A DNA stretch of 64,000 nt from Fulvivirga imtechensis AK7. GTDB lineage: Bacteria; Bacteroidota; Bacteroidia; Cytophagales; Cyclobacteriaceae. The notes under the pieces were generated by a model. The model made no database searches, was not told where the DNA came from, and saw only the letters and a list, made by a program, of their open reading frames with translations. Numbering within the stretch: the first letter of the stretch is position 1; each line of letters begins with the position of its first letter. Positions 34,039 through 43,791 of the stretch are shown piece by piece. The position numbers and the translations under genes are program-made. The stretch spans positions 223,316-287,315 of the forward strand of contig NZ_AMZN01000055.1 of the NCBI RefSeq assembly GCF_000331535.1, given 5' to 3'.

Positions 34039-36471
34039 ATGATAAAGAATTATCTCAAGATCACCTTTAGAAATATCATGCGAAACAAGCTTTTCGCTGC
34101 AATTAATATTTTAGGCCTTTCAGTAAGCCTGGCGTGTTGTCTGCTTCTTTTTTTGTATATCTCTGAGCAGCTCAGTTATGATGAACATCACGGCGAGCGT
34201 TTGGTGCGGATCATATCACATCTTACACAAAAGGATGGACAAAAGTTAACCCTTGGTTCTTCTTCCATTCCCATTGCTCCTGTTATCGAGGCTGAAATCC
34301 CTGAAATTACCAATTCTGTTCGGATAATGATGCCATCTCTTTTTGGTAGTCGGGATCTTATTTCTTATAAAGATGATGCATTTTACTTGAAGGATGGTGT
34401 GGTCGTAGATCCATCATTCTTCCAACTGCTGAAATTCAAATTTATTAAAGGTGATACGGAAAACCCACTGCCCCACACAAATGCCATTGTACTTGAGGCG
34501 AAACTGGCAGCAAAAATTTTTGGAGATGGAAAGGTGATTGGCCAAATGATCAAACTTAATAGTACCACAGGCCCTCAGGACTATGAAGTTACGGCTGTAT
34601 TTGATGCAGAGGCTTATCCAACACATTTGAAGCCCACCTATGTAGTATCTATGGAGAATGCCGGTTGGAAGCCTTTGATACAACGCTTCGAGTCTAATTG
34701 GGTAGGTAACAATCTTATCACAACCTATCTGCAGTTGAATCAACAGGCTGATATTGCGACTGTTGAGAATAAGATTCATGAGATATTTCTGAAGAATGGA
34801 GGAAAGGAGATGAAGGAATTGGGTGTAACAAAGGAAATGAAGCTCCAGCCAATAGAGATGATCCATACCTCAACAGACCTTGACATGGACGTATTTGAAG
34901 GGAAAAGTCTGGTGTTTATCCAGGTACTCATGACCATTGGTGTACTCATCCTTATACTGGCCTGCGTTAACTATATCAACCTCGCCACTGCCCAGGCGGG
35001 TAACAGGGCCATGGAAGTAGGGATAAGGAAAGTAATGGGCGTAACCTCAAAAGGATTGATCACGCAGTTTTTAGGAGAGTCCTTTGTGATTGTGCTGATA
35101 TCTCTGCTTTTCAGTATACTTTTTGCTGAAATGGCACTGCCGGTATTTAACCAACTGGTGAACGATCCGGTGGCATTATCGTCTGCCAACCTGTGGACTA
35201 CAGGCAAGTATTTGCTGATGTTTCTAATGGTTACCGGATTGTTAGCCGGCCTTTATCCGGCATTTTACTTGTCCTCTTTCAAGCCTGTGCAGGTGCTTAA
35301 AGGTAAAAACAAAGATAAGGGCGTGGCGTCATTCCTGAGGAAAGCGTTGGTGGTCTTTCAATTTGTGATTTCCATAGTACTTATCAGCTCAATCATTATT
35401 ATCTCAAAACAGGTAAATTTTATTAAAGATAAAGACCTGGGTTTTAATAAAGAGGCAAAGTTGGTCATTCCACTGTCTACCGATGAAGCTGCGTCCAGTT
35501 ATGGAGTACTCAAGCAAAAATTTATTGCCAATGCACCGGTACAAGGCGTAACAGGTGTACAGGCGGTACCAGGCTCATCCGTTATCACAGATCTTTTTGC
35601 GTATAAACAGGGACAGACGATGGATGATGGGATAAGGATGTATAACAACCGTGTAGAGCATGATTTTTTTGAGTTTTTTGACATACCGCTGCTTTCTGGA
35701 AAATATTTTGAGGAGCCCGAGAAAGATACTGTGATCTCTAAAGTAATTCTTAATAAAACTGCTGCAGACAGACTGGGTTATACACCAGAGGAAGCTGTCG
35801 GAGAAATGCTCTACTTCGATTTCCGGGACATGAAATTTCAATTCCGGATTGTGGGGGTGGTTCATGATATTCACCAGTTTTCACTTCACGATGAAATTGA
35901 CCCCATGATGTTTCAGCTCGCTGAAGGGAATTATGAAGAGAACCTTATTTTAAATGTGAACACCAATAATTATCAGGAGCTACTTGCAACACTGGAAAGT
36001 GACTGGAAGCAGGTGCTGCCTGATACACCTTTTGAATACTTTACCCTTGAGGACCATTTGGGTAAGCAATATGCGTCAGACCGTAATACATTCGACCTGA
36101 TCAAGTATTTTGCCGTAATATCTGTGATAATCAGTTGTTTGGGACTCTATGCGCTATCTATGTTCTTTGCCGAACGCAGGTTTAAAGAAATTGGAGTAAG
36201 AAAAGCGATGGGTGCCGAGGTAAAAGATATTCTGATCATGGTATCAGGAGATCTTTCGAAGCTGATCATTATTGCTTTTGTCCTGTCGATTCCCATTTCC
36301 ATTTACGGGATGAATATTTGGCTGGAAACTTTCGCCTACAGGATCACTCCAGGGGTGGGTACTTATCTGCTGGCTGGCCTCGTCACTATTGTTATAGGAT
36401 GGGTTACTATCAGCTACCAGTCAATTAGAGCTGCCAGAACTAACCCGGTGAACGTATTGAAGGACGAGTAA
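34039..36471 (+). CDS. FtsX/MacB-type ABC transporter permease 1
   Basis: From the ATG at 34039 the protein has 810 residues and begins MIKNYLKITFRNIMRNK. It has the duplicated architecture of Bacteroidota permeases. TM1 (about 20-42) is followed by a periplasmic MacB_PCD domain and three helices of the first FtsX domain (about 290-405), containing NYINLATAQAGNRAMEVGIR then KVMG. TM5 (about 433-455) starts the second periplasmic domain, and the second FtsX domain (about 690-800) contains RRFKEIGVRKAMGA. It ends NPVNVLKDE. The ATPase must come from elsewhere. It is first in a five-permease run, after a sigma-54-like promoter. Substrate unknown. Confidence 0.88.
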   Translation: MIKNYLKITFRNIMRNKLFAAINILGLSVSLACCLLLFLYISEQLSYDEHHGERLVRIISHLTQKDGQKLTLGSSSIPIAPVIEAEIPEITNSVRIMMPSLFGSRDLISYKDDAFYLKDGVVVDPSFFQLLKFKFIKGDTENPLPHTNAIVLEAKLAAKIFGDGKVIGQMIKLNSTTGPQDYEVTAVFDAEAYPTHLKPTYVVSMENAGWKPLIQRFESNWVGNNLITTYLQLNQQADIATVENKIHEIFLKNGGKEMKELGVTKEMKLQPIEMIHTSTDLDMDVFEGKSLVFIQVLMTIGVLILILACVNYINLATAQAGNRAMEVGIRKVMGVTSKGLITQFLGESFVIVLISLLFSILFAEMALPVFNQLVNDPVALSSANLWTTGKYLLMFLMVTGLLAGLYPAFYLSSFKPVQVLKGKNKDKGVASFLRKALVVFQFVISIVLISSIIIISKQVNFIKDKDLGFNKEAKLVIPLSTDEAASSYGVLKQKFIANAPVQGVTGVQAVPGSSVITDLFAYKQGQTMDDGIRMYNNRVEHDFFEFFDIPLLSGKYFEEPEKDTVISKVILNKTAADRLGYTPEEAVGEMLYFDFRDMKFQFRIVGVVHDIHQFSLHDEIDPMMFQLAEGNYEENLILNVNTNNYQELLATLESDWKQVLPDTPFEYFTLEDHLGKQYASDRNTFDLIKYFAVISVIISCLGLYALSMFFAERRFKEIGVRKAMGAEVKDILIMVSGDLSKLIIIAFVLSIPISIYGMNIWLETFAYRITPGVGTYLLAGLVTIVIGWVTISYQSIRAARTNPVNVLKDE

Positions 36472-36484
36472 AACTTCATGAATT

Positions 36485-38878
36485 ATGATTAAAAATTACT
36501 TAAAAATCATGCTGCGTAATATGCTCAAACACAGGGCATATCTGCTGATCAACATTCTGGGGCTGGTAGTTGCTGTTTCCTGTTCAATATTTGCTATTGC
36601 TTTTATAGCTGATGAATATGCTTATGATCAGTTTCATAGCAAAAAAGACCGGCTGTATAGACTCAACAAGAAAAATGTTTCAATTAATACGGGAGAATCG
36701 TTTCTAACGGCCGAAACTTCCGGTTTAATGGGACCTACCCTAAATGCAGAATATCCTGAAGTGGAGAATGTAGCGCGGGTGATGCCCTGGTTTGATGAAA
36801 CAGTGATTTCATACAATGATAAAAAGAGCAAGGTGGGTAATCTGCTGTTTGTAGACAGTACATTTTTCCATCTCTTTGACTTTAAACTCCTGCGGGGGAA
36901 TCCTGATAAAGCATTAGTGGCGCCCTCCTCTATTGTTTTGACCGAAAGTCTGGCTAAAAAATTATTCGGGGAGGAGGACCCATTGGGAAAAATGGTCACA
37001 GGTTTACATGAGCAGGAATATTTCGTCACCGGTATTGTTGAAGATGCTCCGGTGCATTCACATATTCAATATAATGTACTTATGTCGTGGTCTACAACGG
37101 TGCCCGGTACTGGGCCGCTTTCCTACGACTGGATGAATAACTGGCTTGGCCAGACGCTTATCACTTATCTGTTGTTAGATGAAAAGGCCGATCCAAGGCT
37201 ATTAGAGAAGAAATTTCCTGATTTTATGAAGTCCCATTTTCCGGAGCGGGCGGAAAGCTATTTTTTATACCTTCAAAACTTTGAAGATGTCTACCTCTAT
37301 TCCTCTGACATTATGTATAGCCGGGATACAAAGTCCGGCAGCTATGCCTATGTGAAGATATTCGGCATCACTGCATTATTGATACTGCTAATTGCATGTA
37401 TCAACTATGTCAATATCAATACAGCCAAGGCAACAAAAAGAGCCGGAGAAGTGGGTATGCGAAAAGTACTCGGAGCCAACAGGAAGCAACTATTTACTCA
37501 GTTTATGAGTGAATCGTTTTTGCTGACAATCATATCATCAGCCATTGCATTTTTTGTTGTTGACATCACACTTCCATACTTCAATGCGCTAACCGGAAAG
37601 CAGATGGAAATTTCACTACTGCTCCATCCGTTGGTGTTAACCGGGGTGGCTGGTATTGTGCTGGTAGTAGGGCTATTATCGGGCACCTATCCTGCCTTCG
37701 TGTTATCGGCATTTCAACCTTCCGAAGTACTAAAAAATTCAGGGAAGAGCAAGCTTTCGGGGCATATGCCCAGGCAGGTGCTTACCACACTGCAATTTGC
37801 CATTGCAATTGTTTTGATAGCGGCTACGTTGCTGGTTTATAAGCAGACCAATTTCCTGAGAAACAAACCTTTAGGCTTTGATAAGGAGCATGTGGTGGTG
37901 ATGAACATCGATAACGCCATAGAGGATAAATATCATAGTTTTCAGCACGATTTGGAGCAACACCCTGATATTATTGCCACTTCTGCCTGCCAGGCGACTA
38001 TTGGTTCGGGTACTTTTGGCACTACCGTGCTGGCTGAAGGGCGTGAGGATCAGATCAGCGTGAACATTTTTAGAACAGATGCCAATTTCATCAATACATT
38101 GGGGATAGAGATGGCAAACGGGCGACAGTTCAACCCGCTTTTGGCAACGGATTCCAATGCCCTGATCATCAATGAGGCTTTTGTAAAGCTGATGGCGTGG
38201 GAAGAACCACTGCAAAAGCAGATCCGATTTAGTTCTGATGGTGAGCAGTACCCTGTCATAGGGGTGGTTAAGGATTTCCATTTCGAAGGTTTGTCACGCA
38301 ACACAATACAACCCATTGTAATGTATATCCACCCCCGCAACTTTACCAACCTGACAGCAAGAATAAGTGGTAACAATATCCATGAAACATTGGTCCATAT
38401 GGAAAGGGTTTGGAATAAGTATGAAGGTCGTTTTCCTTTTGAATATTATTTTGCCGATACCTGGTTCGACAACAAGTACAAAACCGAAGAACAGTTGCTG
38501 AACACGGTTACTGTATTTTCAGTCATCAGTATTTTACTGGCCTGCCTGGGCTTGTACGGGCTCACCTCTTTTACTATAGAGCAAAGAACAAAAGAAATTG
38601 GGATCAGGAAAGTGCTGGGTGCGACAGTATCCGGCATAGCCGTAATGATCAACAGGAAATTTGTGCTGTTGGTAGTGGTGGCATTCATCGTGGCTACTCC
38701 GGTAGCCTGGCATTTTATGAACGAATGGCTCAACGATTTTGCATATAAAATAGATATGCCTTTTGGGGTGTTTGGAGTGGCGTTGGCTTCTACGCTGGTA
38801 GTTACACTGCTGGCAGTAAGCATACAAGCGCTGAAGGCTGCTATGATGGATCCTGTAAAAGCACTGAAAAACGAATAA
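36485..38878 (+). CDS. FtsX/MacB-type ABC transporter permease 2
   Basis: The 797-residue protein has the same two-half layout as permease 1. It opens MIKNYLKIMLRNMLKHRAY with TM1 directly after. The first FtsX signature is NYVNINTAKATKRAGEVGMR then KVLG. The second half starts with a helix at RQVLTTLQFAIAIVLIAATL, and its signature is EQRTKEIGIRKVLGA. It ends DPVKALKNE. It begins 13 bases after permease 1 stops. The periplasmic domains are clearly diverged from those of permease 1, so the copies are old paralogues rather than a recent tandem amplification. Confidence 0.88.
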   Translation: MIKNYLKIMLRNMLKHRAYLLINILGLVVAVSCSIFAIAFIADEYAYDQFHSKKDRLYRLNKKNVSINTGESFLTAETSGLMGPTLNAEYPEVENVARVMPWFDETVISYNDKKSKVGNLLFVDSTFFHLFDFKLLRGNPDKALVAPSSIVLTESLAKKLFGEEDPLGKMVTGLHEQEYFVTGIVEDAPVHSHIQYNVLMSWSTTVPGTGPLSYDWMNNWLGQTLITYLLLDEKADPRLLEKKFPDFMKSHFPERAESYFLYLQNFEDVYLYSSDIMYSRDTKSGSYAYVKIFGITALLILLIACINYVNINTAKATKRAGEVGMRKVLGANRKQLFTQFMSESFLLTIISSAIAFFVVDITLPYFNALTGKQMEISLLLHPLVLTGVAGIVLVVGLLSGTYPAFVLSAFQPSEVLKNSGKSKLSGHMPRQVLTTLQFAIAIVLIAATLLVYKQTNFLRNKPLGFDKEHVVVMNIDNAIEDKYHSFQHDLEQHPDIIATSACQATIGSGTFGTTVLAEGREDQISVNIFRTDANFINTLGIEMANGRQFNPLLATDSNALIINEAFVKLMAWEEPLQKQIRFSSDGEQYPVIGVVKDFHFEGLSRNTIQPIVMYIHPRNFTNLTARISGNNIHETLVHMERVWNKYEGRFPFEYYFADTWFDNKYKTEEQLLNTVTVFSVISILLACLGLYGLTSFTIEQRTKEIGIRKVLGATVSGIAVMINRKFVLLVVVAFIVATPVAWHFMNEWLNDFAYKIDMPFGVFGVALASTLVVTLLAVSIQALKAAMMDPVKALKNE

Positions 38879-38897
38879 TGAGAAAATCTATCTGATC

Positions 38898-41306
38898 ATG
38901 ATAAAGAATTACTTGAAAATAGCTGTTCGTAACCTGCTGAGGTTCAAAGCCTATGCCGGTATAAATCTACTGGGTCTTGCTTTGGGGCTAACGGTAGGAG
39001 TCCTTATACTCCTATTCGTTCAAGATGAACTGTCTTTTGATAAGTTTCACGAAAATAAGGATCGTATCTACAGAGTGGTTACCAGAAACCCGGCCGGTGG
39101 GGGCATGGATACAAACGGCTGGCCGGTTGGGATAAAACTAAAAGAAGAATTTCCGGAGGTGGAAGAGGTGGTTTATCTTAAAGGTGGTTCTTTCTTAGAG
39201 GTTAATCATGAGGGGAAAAAATACCATGAAAACATTAAGTTTTCCAGCCCCGGATTTTTGAAGGTTTTTTCTTTTGAGATGAGGGAGGGTAATCTTAATC
39301 AGGCACTAATGGAGCCCAATTCTATTGTCATTACCGAGAAGATCCGTGATAAGTACTTCGGCCAAACGGAGGTACTTGGCAAAACTATGATACTTGGAGA
39401 TACACTTGATTTTCAGGTTGCAGGTGTTTTGGCTAATGTGCCCTCTCAATCCCATATACAATTCGATATTTTACTCCCCATGACCGCCTATCAACAGATC
39501 AACCCATTCTTTGATTATCATAGTAGTGAGGGGTGGGGCAACATCAATGTATTCAATTATGTACTGCTAAAAGATGGAACTGATTTGGCATCGATCAGTG
39601 CAAAAGCCAAACACATTTACATGGATAATGTAGGAGAGTGGCTTAATGAAATGGGCATGGAACTGTATGTGGGACTAGAGCCTTTAGGAGATGTTTATAT
39701 ACGATCAGATATCGGCAACAGGCTAGGCCCCAAAGGCGCCCTATCCCAGGTGTACTTGGTATCAGCTATAGCAATATTTGTCATTCTTTTGGCCTGTATC
39801 AACTTTATCAACCTCACCACAGCCAGGGCGGTATACCGGGCGAAGGAGGTTGGACTGAGAAAAATAGTCGGCTCTACCCGATCCTCATTATTTTGGCAGT
39901 TTCTGAGCGAATCATTTGTGCTTACACTCATGGCCTTTTTCCTGGTGGCGCTACTTATCGATATTATTCTTCCGTTTTTCAATGTATTGATGGACAAATC
40001 GTATGAGATAGGCAATTTTTTGAACCTGACAACACTGGGTGGTGTGGCCATCCTTGTCATTTTAATTACAGTACTCTCCGGATATTACCCTGCCTGGGTT
40101 TTGTCAGGCTATAAACCTGCTGAAGTGCTTAAAGGGAGGATGCAAACGAGTAGAAAGGGAGTGAAACTTAGAAGAACTCTCGTTGTTTTTCAGTTTTTCA
40201 TTTCAGCAGGTCTGGTACTCGGCACTCTGGTGGTGCTCCAACAACTGAACTACATGCGTGATCAGGACCTGGGCTTTGAAAAGGAGCAAATATTAGTCAT
40301 TGACGCTTCCCATACATCCAATAATTTCACCGGGACCAGCCATGAAATATTTATAAATGCCATGCATTCTCAAGCAGTTGCACAACAAATTACCTTCACC
40401 AACGCGCTGCCAGGAAGACCAGGGTGGCAAGGTCAGTGGGCTTTCCCTGAAGGGTTTATGAAAGGTGAGAATGTTACCGTTGAGTACATGTCTATTGATG
40501 AGCACTACATTGAAACCCTGGGGTTAGAGATCATAGCCGGCAATAATTTCGACCGGAGCCGTGGAGCTGAGTTGAAGGAAGGCGTAATTATCAATGAAAC
40601 TGCTGTAAGGGAAATGCGCTGGGAAACACCCGAAAATGCCATTGGAAAAACCATTACCTCCCCATCTGGCTATCCTGAAGGTACCGTAATCGGTGTGGTT
40701 AAGGATTATCATGGGCTAGGCTTGCAAAACAGAATATGGCCAAAGGTGATGGACTATAACCCCCAAGCAAGCAGGTATTTTGCGATTCGATTCAATACCG
40801 GTAGCACAGCAGACCTTGTGACGCAGATTTCCGGTGTTTGGGAATCACATTTCCCTGATGATAATTTCGATTATTTTTTCCTTGATGAAGATTTCGATAA
40901 GCAATATCGTGCGGAGGAGAGGCTGATGAATGTAATGATCATCTTTGCTGTGCTTACCATAATAATAGCCAGCGTAGGTTTATTCGGACTGGTATCTTTT
41001 ATGATCGTCACCCGCACCAAGGAGATTGGGGTAAGAAAAGTACTTGGAGCCGGAGTTTGGAGTATCACAAGCATGCTCTCAAAAGAGTTCTTGCTCTTGG
41101 TGATGATCGCCAATCTTATTGCCATACCATTGATCTGGTATTTCGGCAACCAGTGGCTGGAAAGCTTTGCTTATCGCATGACTTTACAACCAGATATTTT
41201 CATCATCACTTTGGTTGCCACCTTGATTATAGCATTTCTGACAGTTAGCTATAAAACTGTTAAAGCCGCCATGATCAATCCGGCTGAGACATTAAGAAAC
41301 GAATAA
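38898..41306 (+). CDS. FtsX/MacB-type ABC transporter permease 3
   Basis: The 802-residue protein opens MIKNYLKIAVRNLLRFKAYA. The first FtsX signature is NFINLTTARAVYRAKEVGLR then KIVG, and the second is TRTKEIGVRKVLGA. It ends NPAETLRNE. The helix that begins the second half is LRRTLVVFQFFISAGLVLGT. The gap to permease 2 is 19 bases. The first periplasmic domain contains an unusual Gly-rich start (NPAGGGMDTNGWPVG). Function within the run is unknown. If the permeases pair as heterodimers, five genes allow several combinations; this is inference. Confidence 0.88.
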   Translation: MIKNYLKIAVRNLLRFKAYAGINLLGLALGLTVGVLILLFVQDELSFDKFHENKDRIYRVVTRNPAGGGMDTNGWPVGIKLKEEFPEVEEVVYLKGGSFLEVNHEGKKYHENIKFSSPGFLKVFSFEMREGNLNQALMEPNSIVITEKIRDKYFGQTEVLGKTMILGDTLDFQVAGVLANVPSQSHIQFDILLPMTAYQQINPFFDYHSSEGWGNINVFNYVLLKDGTDLASISAKAKHIYMDNVGEWLNEMGMELYVGLEPLGDVYIRSDIGNRLGPKGALSQVYLVSAIAIFVILLACINFINLTTARAVYRAKEVGLRKIVGSTRSSLFWQFLSESFVLTLMAFFLVALLIDIILPFFNVLMDKSYEIGNFLNLTTLGGVAILVILITVLSGYYPAWVLSGYKPAEVLKGRMQTSRKGVKLRRTLVVFQFFISAGLVLGTLVVLQQLNYMRDQDLGFEKEQILVIDASHTSNNFTGTSHEIFINAMHSQAVAQQITFTNALPGRPGWQGQWAFPEGFMKGENVTVEYMSIDEHYIETLGLEIIAGNNFDRSRGAELKEGVIINETAVREMRWETPENAIGKTITSPSGYPEGTVIGVVKDYHGLGLQNRIWPKVMDYNPQASRYFAIRFNTGSTADLVTQISGVWESHFPDDNFDYFFLDEDFDKQYRAEERLMNVMIIFAVLTIIIASVGLFGLVSFMIVTRTKEIGVRKVLGAGVWSITSMLSKEFLLLVMIANLIAIPLIWYFGNQWLESFAYRMTLQPDIFIITLVATLIIAFLTVSYKTVKAAMINPAETLRNE

Positions 41307-41330
41307 TTGCGCTATAATTTTGTATAGAAT

Positions 41331-43757
41331 ATGTTACGCAATCACTTCATAATTGCTTTCAGGAACATCTGGCGAGAAAAAACCTTCTCTTTCCTGAATA
41401 TAACGGGTCTTACCGTGGGCATCGGTTGTACTCTGCTTTTGCTGCTTTATATCAGTAACGAATTGAGCTATGACAAGCATCATAGAGACGCAGATCGTTT
41501 ATATCGCCTAACTACAGTGTTTCCCAGTTCAGAAGGTAACGGTATGCCCACAGGGTCGCCACCCATTGTCTGGGCGCTGAAGGATGAGATCCCCGAAATC
41601 ACCACTGCTGTAAGAGTAGTAAATCCGCCCCAGGTGGATAAGAATTTGCTGCGATTCAAAGACAGGAGGTTCTACGAGACCCGTGGCTTCCTGGTTGACT
41701 CCACTTTTTTTGATGTTTTCAGCTACAAATTTACTGAGGGTGTCCCTGAAAGCGTATTGGACCGGCCTAACACTGTGGTGCTTAAGGAGGCTATTGCCAA
41801 AAAATTGTTCCCGGAAATTTCTCCCCTTGGCCAACTGATCACTATTACGAATGGAGATGAGCCGTATGAATATGAAGTGACAGGGGTGATTGCCGATCAG
41901 CAGGAAAACTCTCACATCAATGCTAACTTTTTTATTACTATGAACAGCCCCGGATGGGGAGATTTTATCAACGGAGTAACCACCTGGGCGGGGCAAAATT
42001 TTGTTTTTTCGTACATAAAAATTAATGAAGGAACAGACCCCATAGCTTTGGAGCAAAAAATCAATGATGTGCTGCAAAAGCGTGGTGCTGAGCACTTCCG
42101 CACTTCCGGCATGACAAAAATGCTGCGAATGTTCCCGGTGCAGGAAATACACCTGCATTCAGGCTTCAACTTTGACCTGAGTACCAACGGCAGCATTCAG
42201 CAGGTAACAATTATTTCTCTGATAGGCTTTTTTATCCTGGTGATAGCATGTGTCAACTTCGTGAACCTGGCCACCGCGAAAGCAGGAAAGCGTGCGCTGG
42301 AAATCGGAGTAAGAAAGACACTTGGAGCCCAGAGAACTTCTCTGATCATTCAGTTTTTCATGGAGGTGGTTCTTTTTATTGCATTGGCTACTTTGCTGGG
42401 ATTTTTATTGATGGACATTGTTTTGCCATTCTTCAACTACCTGACAGGTAAAGCGCTTCAGCTTAGCGCCCTTCTTGACCTCTATATCTTGAGCGCTATT
42501 GGTGGTATTCTTTTCCTAACAGCTATTATTTCGGGAAGCTATCCCGCTCTTTTACTTTCTTCGTACCAGCCAGCCAAAGTTTTGAAGCAAAAAACGGCTC
42601 CCGGTAGGGGGTCTCAGCTTTTTAGAAAGGGTCTGGTAGTTTTTCAGTTTGTAATCTCTATCGCACTTATCGGTGGTGTAATGGTCATGCTGAAGCAAAT
42701 GAACTACATGAGCAGCTACGAAAAGGGATTTTCATCGGGTTCAAAGGTGATTGTGCCGCTTCGCACCCCTGAAGCGAAAGCCGCTTATCATAATATGAGA
42801 CCAAATCTGGAGGGTGTAGCCGGTGTTATGCATATTACCGGGGCCAGCTATCTGCCAGGAGACCAAGTCTTTAACGACATGAGAGTTTATACCGAAGGAA
42901 ACACCATTAACGAGGGAGTGATCACCAGTATTAACCGGATCGACTACGACTACCTTGAGACGTTGGATCTGCGGATCATTGCGGGCCGCGGGTTCATGAG
43001 AAGCATTACCGGAAAAGAAAATGACGTGATCCTTAACCGAAAAGCTGTGAAGGAGTATGGCTATACACCCGAGGATATCATAGGTGAAGATGTTTTTACC
43101 GACTCATTTTCCGGTGAGCGCTTCAACTTTACCGTGATAGGAGTGGTAGAAGACTTTAATCAGCGGTCACTTCACCATGGTATAGAACCTTTAATGCTTC
43201 AGCATCGTCAGGAGGAAGCCTATGAGTATATGTTGGTGGAGGCAGAGCCTGGAAGTTTTGAGCCGATAGTGGCGCAAATAGCAGGTCTTTGGAATGAGCA
43301 AATACCGGATACTCCCTGGGAATATACAGAGCTCGATCAGCACCTGCGCCAACAATACGAAGCTGACCAGAAGGGTGTGGCGCTTATTTCCTCTGCTACG
43401 ATTATAGCCATCATCATCGCCTGTCTGGGACTATTCGGCTTGTCATTATTCATGGCGCAACAAAAGAAAAAGGAGATCAGCATCAGAAAAGTATTTGGAG
43501 CTTCGGCCGGACAACTGGTGGGCGTTCAGTTCGGTAGCTTCTCCATAATGATTGTGATATCGCTGCTCATAGCAGTACCGATTATCTATTATGGTATGGA
43601 AAAGTGGCTGGCCAACTTTGTCTACCGTGTTGAAATAGGTGTTGGTGTATTTGTCCTGTCAGGGATTGCAGCGCTAACCATTGCAATTCTAACCGTAAGT
43701 TTCCAGGCCATTAAGGCAGCATTGGCCAACCCGGTGGATACCCTTCGAAACGAATGA
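41331..43757 (+). CDS. FtsX/MacB-type ABC transporter permease 4
   Basis: The 808-residue protein opens MLRNHFIIAFRNIWREKTFS. The first FtsX signature is NFVNLATAKAGKRALEIGVR then KTLG. The second is KKKEISIRKVFGA, where the usual EIG is EIS. It ends NPVDTLRNE. The periplasmic pattern (YDKHHRDADRLYRLTTVFPS; PEITTAVRVVNPPQVDKN) is closest to permease 1 by eye, suggesting that copies 1 and 4 share a more recent ancestor. The gap to permease 3 is 24 bases. Confidence 0.88.
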   Translation: MLRNHFIIAFRNIWREKTFSFLNITGLTVGIGCTLLLLLYISNELSYDKHHRDADRLYRLTTVFPSSEGNGMPTGSPPIVWALKDEIPEITTAVRVVNPPQVDKNLLRFKDRRFYETRGFLVDSTFFDVFSYKFTEGVPESVLDRPNTVVLKEAIAKKLFPEISPLGQLITITNGDEPYEYEVTGVIADQQENSHINANFFITMNSPGWGDFINGVTTWAGQNFVFSYIKINEGTDPIALEQKINDVLQKRGAEHFRTSGMTKMLRMFPVQEIHLHSGFNFDLSTNGSIQQVTIISLIGFFILVIACVNFVNLATAKAGKRALEIGVRKTLGAQRTSLIIQFFMEVVLFIALATLLGFLLMDIVLPFFNYLTGKALQLSALLDLYILSAIGGILFLTAIISGSYPALLLSSYQPAKVLKQKTAPGRGSQLFRKGLVVFQFVISIALIGGVMVMLKQMNYMSSYEKGFSSGSKVIVPLRTPEAKAAYHNMRPNLEGVAGVMHITGASYLPGDQVFNDMRVYTEGNTINEGVITSINRIDYDYLETLDLRIIAGRGFMRSITGKENDVILNRKAVKEYGYTPEDIIGEDVFTDSFSGERFNFTVIGVVEDFNQRSLHHGIEPLMLQHRQEEAYEYMLVEAEPGSFEPIVAQIAGLWNEQIPDTPWEYTELDQHLRQQYEADQKGVALISSATIIAIIIACLGLFGLSLFMAQQKKKEISIRKVFGASAGQLVGVQFGSFSIMIVISLLIAVPIIYYGMEKWLANFVYRVEIGVGVFVLSGIAALTIAILTVSFQAIKAALANPVDTLRNE

Positions 43758-43791
43758 TGGATCAACTCTAACCAAAATAACTTATAACAAC